From Clostridia bacterium (GTDB lineage Bacteria > Bacillota > Clostridia > TANB77 > UBA1234), in NCBI GenBank assembly GCA_900765095.1, contig CAAFRB010000058.1, forward strand, positions 12,081 through 76,080: a stretch of 64,000 bases of DNA, written 5' to 3'. The notes under the pieces were generated by a model. The model saw only the letters and a program-made list of their open reading frames with translations. It made no database searches and was not told where the DNA came from. The translations under genes and the position numbers were made by a program. The first letter of the stretch is position 1; every line of letters begins with the position of its first letter. Shown here one piece after another: positions 44,617 through 54,097 of this stretch.

Positions 44617-44658
44617 TTTGTGCACCTCCTTTTATTTTCTTTAAATATATTTTATCGA

Positions 44659-45150
44659 TTATAAAATTTCTTCTACTTTCTTTCCTCTTAAAGCAGCTAC
44701 TTGTTCAGCTGTTTTCATATCTTGAAGAGCTTTGATTGTAGCAAAAACTGCATTTCTAGGATTGCTTGATCCTAAGTTCTTTGTTCTGATGTTTTTATAA
44801 CCTGCAAGTTCTAATACTGATCTTGCAGCACCACCAGCGATAAGTCCAGTACCTTCGCCAGCTGGTTTTAATAAAACTTTACCAGAACCAAAGTTACCAA
44901 TCATTTCATGTGGAATAGTATCATTAACAATTGGAACTTCAACAATATTCTTTTTAGCATCTTCAATTGCTTTCTTTATAGCATCTGGAACTTCGGCTGC
45001 TTTTCCGTTACCTACACCGATATGTCCAGCACCATCGCCAACAACTACAAGTGCGCTAAATCTAAAAGTTCTACCACCTTTAACAACTTTAGCAACTCTG
45101 TTGATTACAACAACTTTCTCTTGAAGATCTAATGTGCTTGCATCTATCAT
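44659..45150 (-). CDS. rpsE: Small ribosomal subunit protein S5
   Basis: A 163-residue uS5 with the double-stranded RNA-binding part ([20 protein letters not shown]) and [20 protein letters not shown]. It affects decoding fidelity on the 30S subunit. It lies in the spc operon between rplR and rplO. Confidence 0.98.
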   Translation of the reverse strand: MIDASTLDLQEKVVVINRVAKVVKGGRTFRFSALVVVGDGAGHIGVGNGKAAEVPDAIKKAIEDAKKNIVEVPIVNDTIPHEMIGNFGSGKVLLKPAGEGTGLIAGGAARSVLELAGYKNIRTKNLGSSNPRNAVFATIKALQDMKTAEQVAALRGKKVEEIL

Positions 45151-45169
45151 TTATATTTACTCCTTTCAA

Positions 45170-45529
45170 TTAAAATTCTAGTCCACCTTCACGTGCAGCT
45201 TCAGCTAATGCTTTAACTTTTCCGTGATATTGGTATCCGCCTCTATCAAAAACAACTACCTTGATACCAGCTTTTTCTGCTCTTTTAGCTATTAATGCTC
45301 CAACTTCAGTAGCAGCAGCAATGTTACTTGCTTTTGTTTTTACTTCTTTATCTAGTGTTGAAGCGGCAGCTAAGGTTTTACCATTAACATCATCGATAAG
45401 TTGAGCGTAGATACCTGTTAAGCTCTTATATACACTAAGTCTTGGACGTTCAGGAGTACCGCTAATTTTATTACGAACTCTTTTATGTCTAATATCTCTT
45501 GATACGCTTTTAGCCTCTTTTTTAATCAC
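45170..45529 (-). CDS. rplR: Large ribosomal subunit protein L18
   Basis: A 119-residue uL18 with [20 protein letters not shown] and ending [20 protein letters not shown]. It binds 5S rRNA. The start is GTG at 45529 behind GGGAGAGAAG. Confidence 0.97.
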   Translation of the reverse strand: MIKKEAKSVSRDIRHKRVRNKISGTPERPRLSVYKSLTGIYAQLIDDVNGKTLAAASTLDKEVKTKASNIAAATEVGALIAKRAEKAGIKVVVFDRGGYQYHGKVKALAEAAREGGLEF

Positions 45530-45571
45530 TTATCTTCTCTCCCTTCTTAACGTTCTAACTACTACCTAGAA

Positions 45572-46108
45572 CTATTTTTTACCCATCTTTCCTTCTTTTC
45601 TAATTATTCTTTCTCCGATATATTTAATACCTTTACCTTTATATGGTTCTGGAGGTCTTACTTTTCTAATTTCTGCTGCAAGTTGTCCTACAGCTTCTTT
45701 ATCTGGACCAGAAATAATTATACTTGTTTGAGATGGAGCATCGATTTTTATATCTCCTCTATCTTCAAATTCTACTGTATGAGAAAATCCCATATTCATT
45801 ATTAATTTGTTTCCTTGTTTTTGAACTCTATAACCAACGCCATTTACTTCAAGCTCTTTTTTGAATCCTTCAGTAACACCAATAACCATATTGTTAATAA
45901 GTGTTCTTGTTAAACCTTGAAGCGCATTTTGTGATTCGTCTTTCATTTCAACTGTTACTACATCTGCGTTTTTGTTGATTACCATAGCTGGATGTAATTG
46001 TTTTACAAGAGTTCCTTTTGGACCTTTTACAGTTACAAGATTTCCTTCAGCTATTGTTACTTCAACACCAGCAGGTATAGTTATAGGTTTCTTTCCTATT
46101 CTAGACAT
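45572..46108 (-). CDS. rplF: Large ribosomal subunit protein L6
   Basis: A 178-residue uL6 starting MSRIGKKPITIPAGVEVTIA and ending RPPEPYKGKGIKYIGERIIR, the family signature. Two similar RNA-binding domains are present. It lies between rpsH and rplR. Confidence 0.98.
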   Translation of the reverse strand: MSRIGKKPITIPAGVEVTIAEGNLVTVKGPKGTLVKQLHPAMVINKNADVVTVEMKDESQNALQGLTRTLINNMVIGVTEGFKKELEVNGVGYRVQKQGNKLIMNMGFSHTVEFEDRGDIKIDAPSQTSIIISGPDKEAVGQLAAEIRKVRPPEPYKGKGIKYIGERIIRKEGKMGKK

Positions 46109-46155
46109 CTTATATTACTCCTTTCTTTAAAATACTTAAACAATCATGTTTCAAA

Positions 46156-46551
46156 CTACCAAACAAATGCAAGGACTTCTCCTCCGATACCTTCCTTACG
46201 AGCTTGTTTATCAGTCATAATTCCTTTTGATGTTGAGATTAATGCAATACCAAGTCCACCAATAACTTTTGGTAATTCATCTTTGTTAGCATATACTCTT
46301 AAACCTGGTTTACTGATTCTTTTTAGTCCACTTATAACTTTTTGTTTATTAACGTATTTTAAAGTTATTCTTATAATGCCTTGTGCATTATCTTCTATTT
46401 CTTCAAATGACTTGATGTATCCTTCATCTAGCAAAATTTGAGCTATTGACTTTTTCAATTTTGATGAAGGGATATCAACAGTTTCATGTCTTTGTGTATT
46501 TGCATTTCTAATTCTTGTTAGCATATCTGCTATTGGATCAGTAATGTTCAT
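46156..46551 (-). CDS. rpsH: Small ribosomal subunit protein S8
   Basis: A 131-residue uS8 with [20 protein letters not shown] at the start and [20 protein letters not shown] at the end. It binds 16S rRNA and in many bacteria represses the spc operon. The gap to the preceding rpsN gene (46552-46708) is unusually long for this operon and contains an imperfect hairpin (TAGAAAT/ATTTCTA arms). Confidence 0.98.
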   Translation of the reverse strand: MNITDPIADMLTRIRNANTQRHETVDIPSSKLKKSIAQILLDEGYIKSFEEIEDNAQGIIRITLKYVNKQKVISGLKRISKPGLRVYANKDELPKVIGGLGIALISTSKGIMTDKQARKEGIGGEVLAFVW

Positions 46552-46708
46552 TTGACTACTCCTTTCTTTATCTAGAAATTAGAGATTAGAAGCTAAAAGC
46601 TACCTCTCTATTTCTAAACTAAATTTTGATTTTTATTATTAGAAACTAAATAACTACCTCTAACATCTAGTTTCTTTCTTCATATCTAACTTTCAACTTT
46701 TAAAGGGA

Positions 46709-46894
46709 TTACCAGCTAGCTTTCTTTACACCTGGTATTTCACCCTTGTGAGCTAATTCTCTAAAGCAAATTCTGCAGATTCCAAATTTACGAATGTAAG
46801 CATGTGGTCTTCCACAAATTTTACATCTGTTGTAATATCTTGTTGAAAACTTTGGAGCTAACTTTTGCTTTGCGATCATAGATTTTTTTGCCAT
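46709..46894 (-). CDS. rpsZ: Small ribosomal subunit protein S14, type Z
   Basis: A 61-residue zinc-binding uS14 (CKIC at about 24-27 and CRIC at about 37-40) ending [12 protein letters not shown]. The short C+ form is typical of Gram-positives. It lies between rplE and rpsH. Confidence 0.98.
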   Translation of the reverse strand: MAKKSMIAKQKLAPKFSTRYYNRCKICGRPHAYIRKFGICRICFRELAHKGEIPGVKKASW

Positions 46895-46905
46895 GGTTTA
46901 CCTCC

Positions 46906-47445
46906 TTATTTTGAAAATGGCATACCAAGAAGTCTTAATAACTCTTTTGCCTCTTCGTCTGTATTTGCTGTTGTTACGAAAATTACGTCCATACCTCTAA
47001 CTTTATCAATTTTATCATATTCAATTTCAGGGAATATAAGTTGTTCTTTAACACCCATTGAATAATTTCCTCTTCCATCGAAAGAATTTGGAGATAATCC
47101 TCTAAAATCTCTAACTCTTGGAAGTGCAACTGCAAATAATTTTTCAGCAAAATCGTACATTTTGTCATTTCTTAATGTAACTTTACATCCGATTTCCATA
47201 CCTTCTCTAATTTTAAACCCAGCAATTGATTTCTTTGCTTTAGTTGAAACAACTTTTTGTCCAGTAATGATTGTTAAATCTCTCATAGCATTCTCTAAAG
47301 CTTTAGCATTTTCACGAACATCACTTACACCCATGTTAATAACTATTTTTTCTAGCTTTGGTACTTGCATAATTGATTTATAGTTAAATTTTTTCATTAA
47401 TTCTGGAACTACTTCATTTTTATATAATTCTTTTAAACTTGACAT
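46906..47445 (-). CDS. rplE: Large ribosomal subunit protein L5
   Basis: A 179-residue uL5 with [20 protein letters not shown] and [20 protein letters not shown]. It anchors 5S rRNA in the central protuberance. The start follows GGAGGTAATC. Confidence 0.98.
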   Translation of the reverse strand: MSSLKELYKNEVVPELMKKFNYKSIMQVPKLEKIVINMGVSDVRENAKALENAMRDLTIITGQKVVSTKAKKSIAGFKIREGMEIGCKVTLRNDKMYDFAEKLFAVALPRVRDFRGLSPNSFDGRGNYSMGVKEQLIFPEIEYDKIDKVRGMDVIFVTTANTDEEAKELLRLLGMPFSK

Positions 47446-47463
47446 TTTAGATTACCTCCTTTC

Positions 47464-47784
47464 CTACTTGATTTCTGTGCCACACTTAGAACAAACTCTT
47501 ACCTTTGTACCATCTTTTTGTACTTCAGTTTTTGTTCTTGTGCCTTTTCCACATTTATCGCAGAATAAATTTACTTTAGAAGCATTAATTGCAACTTCAG
47601 CTTTAACTATTCCACCTTGTTCTCCAGCTTTTCTAGGTTTTCTATGTTTACTTCTAACATTTACACCCTCAACAACAACTTTATTATCTTTTGGGCTTGC
47701 ATGTAGAACTTTTCCTTTTTTACCCTTGTCAGCGCCAGAGTTTACCATTACCATATCACCTTTTTTAACGTGCATGTTATTCAT
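47464..47784 (-). CDS. rplX: Large ribosomal subunit protein L24 with zinc-ribbon end
   Basis: A 106-residue uL24. The KOW motif (KKGDMVMVNSGADKGKKGKV) is followed by the usual core, and the C-terminus has CDKCGKGTRTK and VRVCSKCGTEIK, two Cys pairs forming a probable zinc ribbon. Most bacterial L24 lack these cysteines. It helps initiate 50S assembly. Confidence 0.97.
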   Translation of the reverse strand: MNNMHVKKGDMVMVNSGADKGKKGKVLHASPKDNKVVVEGVNVRSKHRKPRKAGEQGGIVKAEVAINASKVNLFCDKCGKGTRTKTEVQKDGTKVRVCSKCGTEIK

Positions 47785-47849
47785 TTATCCTTTACACCTA
47801 CCTCTCAGATTTTATCTCTGCATAATTACTACTTATAAAGCAATTACAA

Positions 47850-48218
47850 TTATAGAACTTCTGGAGCAAGTGAGATGATTTTCATATAATCTCCATCTCT
47901 TAATTCTCTTGCAACAGGCCCAAATATACGTGTTCCTCTTGGGTTCTTATCATCTTTTATAATAACAGCGGCGTTCTCATCAAATCTTATGTAAGAACCA
48001 TCTGGTCTTTGAAGACCTCTCTTGCTTCTTACGATAACAGCTTTAACAACATCACCTTTTTTTACCATTCCGCCTGGAGTAGCACTCTTAACAGAAGCAA
48101 CTATAACATCACCGATATTAGCTGTTTTTCTGAAAGATCCACCCAAACATCTGATACACATTAATTCTTTAGCACCAGTATTATCTGCTACTTTAAGTAT
48201 TGTCTGTTGTTGTATCAT
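47850..48218 (-). CDS. rplN: Large ribosomal subunit protein L14
   Basis: A 122-residue uL14 starting [20 protein letters not shown] and ending [17 protein letters not shown]. It sits at the subunit interface and is where RsfS acts. It lies between rpsQ and rplX. Confidence 0.98.
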   Translation of the reverse strand: MIQQQTILKVADNTGAKELMCIRCLGGSFRKTANIGDVIVASVKSATPGGMVKKGDVVKAVIVRSKRGLQRPDGSYIRFDENAAVIIKDDKNPRGTRIFGPVARELRDGDYMKIISLAPEVL

Positions 48219-48306
48219 TTCTTTTCTCCTTTCAGATGCATCAATCCTTTATCTCAAGGACATACATCAAATATACTAATTTAATTGTAAATAACTTCTA
48301 TTCAAA

Positions 48307-48567
48307 TTATTTAGCTTTTTCAACAATTTCAACTAATCTCCATCTTTTATCCTTAGATAGTGGTCTAGTTTCCATTACCTTTACTGTATCTCCGATTTGA
48401 CATTCATTATTCTCATCATGAGCCTTTAGTTTGAATGTTCTTTTCATTATCTTACCATATAAAGGATGTTTGTAACTAGTTTGAATAGCAACAACTATCG
48501 TCTTGTCCATTTTGTCGCTTACAACTTTACCAACTCTTGTTTTTCTTAAAGCTCTTTCTTCAGACAT
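48307..48567 (-). CDS. rpsQ: Small ribosomal subunit protein S17
   Basis: An 86-residue uS17 OB-fold protein with [20 protein letters not shown] and [20 protein letters not shown]. It binds 16S rRNA helix 11. Confidence 0.97.
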   Translation of the reverse strand: MSEERALRKTRVGKVVSDKMDKTIVVAIQTSYKHPLYGKIMKRTFKLKAHDENNECQIGDTVKVMETRPLSKDKRWRLVEIVEKAK

Positions 48568-48602
48568 CTTTTTTCTCCTTTCTTAGGATTAATAGTTTTA
48601 TA

Positions 48603-48803
48603 TTATTCAGCATCTTCTAGTTCTTTTTCTCTAAGAACTGTTTTAATTCTAGCAATATCTTTCTTTGTATTTCTAATCTTCATCGGATTATCTAATCCAT
48701 TTGTAGCTAATTGAAATCTTAATTTAAATAATTCAGATTTTAATTCTACTAATTCTTTTTCTAAATCCGATGAAGTCATTTTCTTATATTCATTAGCCTT
48801 CAT
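48603..48803 (-). CDS. rpmC: Large ribosomal subunit protein L29
   Basis: A 66-residue uL29 helical hairpin starting [20 protein letters not shown], with [20 protein letters not shown]. The ATG at 48803 overlaps the end of rplP by 11 bases and has GGTGGTG upstream within rplP. A start 12 codons earlier is rejected. Confidence 0.95.
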   Translation of the reverse strand: MKANEYKKMTSSDLEKELVELKSELFKLRFQLATNGLDNPMKIRNTKKDIARIKTVLREKELEDAE

Positions 48804-49233
48804 CGTCTTCACCACCTTCGTTTTTATCTGCATAAACAAACTTTGTTTTTATAGGAAGTTTATGAGCAGCAAGTCTGAAAGCTTCTCTAGCTACATCTTC
48901 TGTAACTCCTGCCATCTCAAACATAACTCTTCCTGGTTTAATAACTGCAACCCAATATTCTAGTGCACCTTTACCACTACCCATACGAGTTTCAGCAGGT
49001 TTTTTTGTTATTGGCTTGTCTGGGAATATTTTTATCCAAACTTGACCGCCTCTTTTAATGAAACGTGTCATTGCAATTCTGGCAGCTTCGATTTGGTTAG
49101 ATGTAATCCAACCAGCTTCAAGAGCTTCTAATCCGTACTCACCATAAGTAACTGTATTACCTCTTGTAGCCTTACCTCTATTTCTACCTTTTTGCATTTT
49201 TCTAAATTTTGATCTTTTTGGCATTAGTGGCAT
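48793..49233 (-). CDS. rplP: Large ribosomal subunit protein L16
   Basis: A 146-residue uL16 ([57 protein letters not shown]). It contacts tRNA near the peptidyl transferase centre. The start overlaps the rpsC stop (TAATG). A second in-frame ATG three codons in is also possible. Confidence 0.97.
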   Translation of the reverse strand: MPLMPKRSKFRKMQKGRNRGKATRGNTVTYGEYGLEALEAGWITSNQIEAARIAMTRFIKRGGQVWIKIFPDKPITKKPAETRMGSGKGALEYWVAVIKPGRVMFEMAGVTEDVAREAFRLAAHKLPIKTKFVYADKNEGGEDDEG

Positions 49234-49895
49234 TAGTTTCTACCCCCTTTTGCTTCTTCTTTTTTAGTAGGAAGAACTTCACCTTTATATATCCATACTT
49301 TTATACCGATTTTTCCATAAGTTGTATTTGCTTCAGCAAATCCATAATCAATATCAGCTCTTAAAGTTTGTAGAGGTATTGTTCCTTCTCTATAAAATTC
49401 ACTTCTAGCTATTTCAGCACCAGCAAGTCTTCCAGCAGCATTAGTTTTAATTCCTTTTGCTCCTGCTTTCATTGCTTTAGCCATACATTGTTTCATAGCC
49501 TTTCTGTATGAGATTCTTCTCTCTAATTGTCCAGCAATGTTCTCAGCAACTAATTGTGCATCTATATCTGGATTTTTAACTTCAACGATATTTACGTTAA
49601 TATCTTTTTTAAACTTTTTAGCTAAATCAGCTCTAACTTTATTTACATTTTCACCATTTTTTCCTAATGCGATACCTGGTTTTGCTGTGTATACATTAGC
49701 TTTAATGCTCTTTGCAGTTCTTTCGATTTCGATCTTAGAAATTCCTGCAACAGATAATGCTTTTTTAATATATTTACGGATTTCAAAATCTTCTACTAGA
49801 TTATCAGAAAAATCTTTTTTGTTAGCATACCATTTTGAATCCCAGTCCTTAATAATTCCCACTCTTAAACCATGTGGGTTCATTTTTTGTCCCAT
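49233..49895 (-). CDS. rpsC: Small ribosomal subunit protein S3
   Basis: A 220-residue uS3 with a KH domain ([17 protein letters not shown]) and the C-terminal signature [20 protein letters not shown]. It forms part of the mRNA entry channel and its helicase activity. It lies between rplV and rplP. Confidence 0.98.
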   Translation of the reverse strand: MGQKMNPHGLRVGIIKDWDSKWYANKKDFSDNLVEDFEIRKYIKKALSVAGISKIEIERTAKSIKANVYTAKPGIALGKNGENVNKVRADLAKKFKKDINVNIVEVKNPDIDAQLVAENIAGQLERRISYRKAMKQCMAKAMKAGAKGIKTNAAGRLAGAEIARSEFYREGTIPLQTLRADIDYGFAEANTTYGKIGIKVWIYKGEVLPTKKEEAKGGRN

Positions 49896-49916
49896 GAAAT
49901 AAAGTCCTCCTTCCTC

Positions 49917-50252
49917 TTATTCTCTTTCTTTAAGAACTACTGTAATATTAGAAGTTCTTTTTCTTATTCTATTAGCTCTACCTTGTGTAGCTGCTCTTAT
50001 TCTCTTCATTGTTTCGCCTTGATTTGCATATATTTCAGCAACGTATAATTTGCTTACATCCATGTTATGATTATTTTCGGCATTTGCAATAGCTGATTTT
50101 AATAACTTTTCAACCATTGGAGATGCAGCTTTTGGAGTAAATTTTAATATAGCCAATGCTTCGTTTACATCTTTACCTCTGATTAAGTCAATTACAATTT
50201 TAACTTTTCTAGCAGAGATTCTAGCACGACTTAATGTAGCTCTAGCTTCCAT
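49917..50252 (-). CDS. rplV: Large ribosomal subunit protein L22
   Basis: A 111-residue uL22 with [20 protein letters not shown] and the extended hairpin ending [19 protein letters not shown], which lines the exit tunnel. Confidence 0.98.
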   Translation of the reverse strand: MEARATLSRARISARKVKIVIDLIRGKDVNEALAILKFTPKAASPMVEKLLKSAIANAENNHNMDVSKLYVAEIYANQGETMKRIRAATQGRANRIRKRTSNITVVLKERE

Positions 50253-50273
50253 GTTACTATTCTCCTTCCATCA

Positions 50274-50552
50274 TTATTTTACTTTAGTTGTTTTATCTCC
50301 AGCATGACCTTTGAAAGTTCTTGTTGGAACAAACTCACCAAGTTTATGTCCTAGCATTTCATCTGTTATAAATACTGGTACATGTTTTCTTCCGTCATGT
50401 ACAGCTATCGTATGACCAATCATTTCTGGGATGATAGTTGAAGCTCTTGACCAAGTTTTAATAACTTCTTTTTTATTTTCTTGATTCATCTTTTCAATCT
50501 TAGCAAACAACTTTGGATCCACATAAGGTCCTTTTCTAATTGATCTTGACAT
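50274..50552 (-). CDS. rpsS: Small ribosomal subunit protein S19
   Basis: A 92-residue uS19 starting [20 protein letters not shown], with [20 protein letters not shown] and [16 protein letters not shown]. It lies in the 30S head, between rplB and rplV. Confidence 0.98.
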   Translation of the reverse strand: MSRSIRKGPYVDPKLFAKIEKMNQENKKEVIKTWSRASTIIPEMIGHTIAVHDGRKHVPVFITDEMLGHKLGEFVPTRTFKGHAGDKTTKVK

Positions 50553-50566
50553 TCTTTTATCCTCCC

Positions 50567-51400
50567 TTATTTAGAATTTCTTCTCTTTACTATAAACTTG
50601 TTACTAGCTTTCTTCTTATTTCTTGTCTTATATCCAAGAGCAGGTTTACCCCAAGGAGTAACAGGTCCTGGTCTACCAACTGGTGATTTACCTTCACCAC
50701 CACCATGTGGGTGATCGTTAGGATTCATTACAGAACCTCTAACTTCAGGTCTCTTACCAAGCCATCTACTCTTACCAGCTTTACCAAGTTTAATATTTTC
50801 ATGTTCGCTATTACCAATTTCACCAATAGTAGCTTTACAATCCACACTTACTAATCTCATTTCATTTGAAGGAAGTCTTACGTGTGCATACTTTCCTTCT
50901 TTAGCCATAAGTTGTGCAGCGTTACCAGCACTTCTAACCATTTGTGCACCTTTACCTGGTTTTAACTCGATACAATGAATCATTGTACCTACAGGAATGC
51001 TAGCTATTGGTAAGCAGTTACCTGGTTTAATATCTGCATTAGCACCAGTCATAACTTTATCATTTACATTCAATCCGTTTGGAGCTATGATATATGCTTT
51101 CTCTCCATCTTCGTATTGAAGTAATGCAATGTTAGCTGATCTATTTGGATCATACTCAATAGCAACAACAGTTGCTGGTACATTTTCTTTTCTTCTCTTA
51201 AAATCTATAATCCTATATTTTCTTCTGTTTCCGCCACCTTGATGTCTAACTGTTATTCTACCGTAAGAATTTCTACCAGCGTTTTTCTTTAATCTTGTTG
51301 TTAAAGATCTCTCTGGTTTTGTTTTTGTAATTTCTTCAAAAGTAGAAACAGTCATACCTCTTCTTGATGGTGTAACTGGTTTAAATTGTTTAATACCCAT
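50567..51400 (-). CDS. rplB: Large ribosomal subunit protein L2
   Basis: A 277-residue uL2 starting [20 protein letters not shown], with [20 protein letters not shown] and [19 protein letters not shown], the His-containing loop near the peptidyl transferase centre. The ATG at 51400 has AGGAG; the 20-codon upstream extension has no support. Confidence 0.98.
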   Translation of the reverse strand: MGIKQFKPVTPSRRGMTVSTFEEITKTKPERSLTTRLKKNAGRNSYGRITVRHQGGGNRRKYRIIDFKRRKENVPATVVAIEYDPNRSANIALLQYEDGEKAYIIAPNGLNVNDKVMTGANADIKPGNCLPIASIPVGTMIHCIELKPGKGAQMVRSAGNAAQLMAKEGKYAHVRLPSNEMRLVSVDCKATIGEIGNSEHENIKLGKAGKSRWLGKRPEVRGSVMNPNDHPHGGGEGKSPVGRPGPVTPWGKPALGYKTRNKKKASNKFIVKRRNSK

Positions 51401-51488
51401 TTTATATTTCTCCTTCTTATAATTTGGGGTTTTATTTTTCAGGTCTAGAAGCCCCCACACTTTTTAAACCTATAATCTAGGGTAATAA

Positions 51489-51839
51489 TTAGTTATTAAA
51501 TCCAAACTCTTCAATAGATGTTTTGTATTTTTTATTAACTGTTTGTTCTTTTGCACCCTTACCTAAGTATTTGAATGTTCCGTTTTCTGTTGAAATTGTT
51601 ACAATGGCTTTTTTCCAATCAGAAGTTTTTCCCGAATGAACACCTTGTCTTTTCTCTTTTCCTTTAACGCTAATTGTTTTAACGTCTAGTACTTTTACTT
51701 CAAATAATTTTTCAACAGCATTTCTAATGTCTACTTTTGTTGCCTTTTTATTTACTTCAAAAGTGTACTTACCTTCAGCCATAGCCGCATTACTCTTTTC
51801 AGTAATTATAGGTCTTACAATTATATCCTCTGCAACCAT
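51489..51839 (-). CDS. rplW: Large ribosomal subunit protein L23
   Basis: A 116-residue uL23 with DIIVRPIITEKSNAAMAEGK and YTFEVNKKATKVDIRNAVEK. It docks trigger factor and SRP at the tunnel exit. Its tail (about 15 residues, KEQTVNKKYKTSIEEFG) is longer than average. The start overlaps the rplD stop. Confidence 0.97.
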   Translation of the reverse strand: MVAEDIIVRPIITEKSNAAMAEGKYTFEVNKKATKVDIRNAVEKLFEVKVLDVKTISVKGKEKRQGVHSGKTSDWKKAIVTISTENGTFKYLGKGAKEQTVNKKYKTSIEEFGFNN

Positions 51840-52459
51840 TACGCGTACACCTCCTCAATCTTAGCTACTGCATCTTTAGTAACAACAAATGCATCATATT
51901 TTAATATGTCATAAGTGTTAATTGTATTTACAAGAGCTGTCTTAACATTTGGAATGTTTCTAGCCGATGCTTGAACATTCAAGTTGCTCTCTGGTAATAC
52001 TACTAAAGCTTTTGTAACATTTAAGTTTGATAAAACTTTTGACATGTTTTTAGTTTTGATTTCATCAAAGTTTAATGAATCTAATACAATAAGCTTATTT
52101 TCAAGAACTTTGCTTGAAAGTGCAGATTTAAGAGCTAATCTCTTAACTTTCTTATTTAATGTATATTTATAAGATCTTGGTTTTGGTCCTAATGCAATAC
52201 CACCTTTAATCCATTGTGGAGCTCTGATACTACCTTGTCTTGCACGACCTGTACCCTTTTGTTTCCAAGGTTTCTTTCCACCACCAGTTACTTCGCTACG
52301 TGTTTTTGTAGACTGTGTACCTTGTCTTTGATTAGCCAAATAGTTAACAACAACTTCGTGCATAACATCTTCATTTACTTCTACAGCAAAAATGTTATCA
52401 GAAAGTTCGATATCGCCAACTTTTTTACCTTCTATGTTTAATAAATCTACTTTAGGCAT
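51839..52459 (-). CDS. rplD: Large ribosomal subunit protein L4
   Basis: A 206-residue uL4 with the tunnel loop ([40 protein letters not shown]). In some bacteria L4 represses the S10 operon by binding its leader. It lies between rplC and rplW. Confidence 0.98.
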   Translation of the reverse strand: MPKVDLLNIEGKKVGDIELSDNIFAVEVNEDVMHEVVVNYLANQRQGTQSTKTRSEVTGGGKKPWKQKGTGRARQGSIRAPQWIKGGIALGPKPRSYKYTLNKKVKRLALKSALSSKVLENKLIVLDSLNFDEIKTKNMSKVLSNLNVTKALVVLPESNLNVQASARNIPNVKTALVNTINTYDILKYDAFVVTKDAVAKIEEVYA

Positions 52460-52480
52460 TTTATGTTTCTCCTTTCCTTA

Positions 52481-53131
52481 TTATTTAGTGCTCTTAGAAA
52501 CAGGAGTTCTTGCTGTTTCTTTGATTCTAACTAATGATTTTTTGTATCCAGGAACTGAACCTTTGATTAAGATAACTTCTTTATCCATATCAACTTTAAC
52601 AACTTGTAAGTTTTGAACAGTTACTGTATCTTTTCCTGTTTGTCCAGGTAATTTCTTTCCAGGGAATACTCTACCTGGTGAAGATGTTGGTCCCATTGAA
52701 CCTGGTCTTCTATGATACATAGAACCATGTCCTTTTGGACCTATGTGTTGACCATGTCTCTTAATAACGCCTTGGAAACCTTTACCTTTTGAAAGACCTT
52801 GAACATCTACTAGTTCACCAGCTTCAAAAATATCAGCTTTGATTTCATCTCCAACGTTATAATCATCAACATTGTCAAGTCTTAATTCTCTAATATACTT
52901 TCTATATGAAAGTTTAATTTTATCAAATTGACCTTTAATAGGTTTATTCATGTGTTTTTCTTTAACTTTTCCAGTTGCTACTACTAAAGCATTGTAACCA
53001 TCTGTTTCAACTGTTTTCTTTCTAACAACTAAACATGGCTCAACTTCAACAACTGTTACTGGAATAACTAGTCCATTTTCATCAAATATTTGAGTCATTC
53101 CTAATTTCTTTCCGTAAAGACCTTTTTTCAT
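52481..53131 (-). CDS. rplC: Large ribosomal subunit protein L3
   Basis: A 216-residue uL3 with LYGKKLGMTQIFDENGLVIP and KGFQGVIKRHGQHIGPKGHG plus the W-loop-like GSMGPTSSPGRVFPGKKLPG. The start follows GGAGGTATTTTT. A 113-bp AT-rich gap separates it from rpsJ. Confidence 0.98.
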   Translation of the reverse strand: MKKGLYGKKLGMTQIFDENGLVIPVTVVEVEPCLVVRKKTVETDGYNALVVATGKVKEKHMNKPIKGQFDKIKLSYRKYIRELRLDNVDDYNVGDEIKADIFEAGELVDVQGLSKGKGFQGVIKRHGQHIGPKGHGSMYHRRPGSMGPTSSPGRVFPGKKLPGQTGKDTVTVQNLQVVKVDMDKEVILIKGSVPGYKKSLVRIKETARTPVSKSTK

Positions 53132-53244
53132 TTTAAAAATACCTCCTTGGTTATTGGTTCACATTTCAATGAACATGACCATTTGATTAAATAAAAATTG
53201 TTTTGCTATTTTTGCTAGAAATTACTTAATTAATAATATATAAA

Positions 53245-53601
53245 TTATTCATCAATTTTCATTTCAGCTTCAACACCTGCTGGTAATTCGATTTTCATCA
53301 AAGCTTCAGCTGTTTTTGGTGTTGGGTAAAGAATATCAATAACTCTCTTATGAGTTCTCATCTCAAATTGCTCTCTTGAGTCTTTGTATTTATGAGGTGA
53401 TCTCAAAATTGTTATAACTTCTTTCTTTGTAGGTAGTGGAATAGGACCTGATACACTTGCACCTGTTCTTTTAGCCGTTTCTACTATTTTTTGAGCAGAC
53501 TGATCTAAAATTGCATGGTCGAAAGCTTTAAGTCTAATTCTAATTCTTTCTTTTCCTACTTCTGTAGTTGTCTTTGCTTCTTCTTTCTTTGCTTTTGGCA
53601 T
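53245..53601 (-). CDS. rpsJ: Small ribosomal subunit protein S10
   Basis: A uS10 of 118 residues. The normal core begins at about residue 18 ([50 protein letters not shown]). A Lys/Glu/Thr-rich extension of about 17 residues precedes it ([16 protein letters not shown]). The start has GGAGG. It is the first gene of the S10 operon, with its own promoter and a long structured leader. Confidence 0.97.
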   Translation of the reverse strand: MPKAKKEEAKTTTEVGKERIRIRLKAFDHAILDQSAQKIVETAKRTGASVSGPIPLPTKKEVITILRSPHKYKDSREQFEMRTHKRVIDILYPTPKTAEALMKIELPAGVEAEMKIDE

Positions 53602-53810
53602 TGTTTTTACCTCCTTAATATTGTTAGCGCTGACAAGTCATCCACGCACCCGGGTGTTTCAAAATCACCCTTATTAAAACCCAGGAAAAACCCTGGGGAA
53701 AGTGCTAAACTAATACCCTGTCGCCCGGTTTAAAATCGGACATACTCCGTGAAAGTTCCCTGCCCGTAAGAACGGCAGCCACATTCCACATCATCGCACA
53801 ATCGCATCGT
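53602..53810 (-). promoter_or_regulatory. Structured 5' leader of the S10 operon
   Basis: About 200 bases of GC-rich, hairpin-forming RNA in an otherwise AT-rich genome. Visible pairs are GCCGT/ACGGGC (53762-53776), CCGATTTTAAACCGG (about 53730-53745), CCCAGG/CCTGGG (53680-53697) and CACCC/GGGTG (53652-53670). It probably is an autoregulatory r-protein leader. Which protein binds is not known from sequence. Confidence 0.55.
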
Positions 53811-53815
53811 TTATT

Positions 53816-53844
53816 ATTATACTAGCATTCGTTACATAATGCAA
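53816..53844 (-). promoter_or_regulatory. Promoter of the S10 operon
   Basis: TTGCAT and a perfect TATAAT separated by 17 bases on the minus strand, about 210 bases before rpsJ. Confidence 0.8.
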
Positions 53845-53878
53845 GCTTTTTTTTACTTTTTTTCAACAAGTTTCCAAC

Positions 53879-54032
53879 AAGAAAGATGAAAATCTTCGAT
53901 TTTCATTCTTTCGTCCCTCGAGAGTTTTCGACCGAAAGGAAGAAAATCTCTCGCATAAATTAATGTTTTTTTGTGTAATAGGAAAGAAAATTAATACATA
54001 AAAGGTTGCAAATCTGTTACTTTCCTATTACA
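53879..54032 (+). repeat. Full composite repeat A1-A2-B
   Basis: A1 (AAGATGAAAATCTTCG), A2 (CCTCGAGAGTTTTCGACCG to ATCTCTCGCATAAATTAA) and B (GTAATAGGAAAG to CTTTCCTATTAC around ACATAAAAGGTTGC). The two ends of B changed together (compensatory GTAATAGG/CCTATTAC), which suggests selection for the hairpin. It lies between the S10 promoter and the thrS terminator. Confidence 0.85.
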
Positions 54033-54074
54033 AAAAAAAATACTCACCCACTTGTTATTTTAATGGATGAGTAT
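54031..54074 (-). terminator. Terminator of thrS
   Basis: A stem ATACTCATCC/GGGTGAGTAT with nine T residues on the minus strand, soon after the thrS stop. Confidence 0.8.
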
Positions 54075-54097
54075 TTCTATCATTTTACATCAAAATT

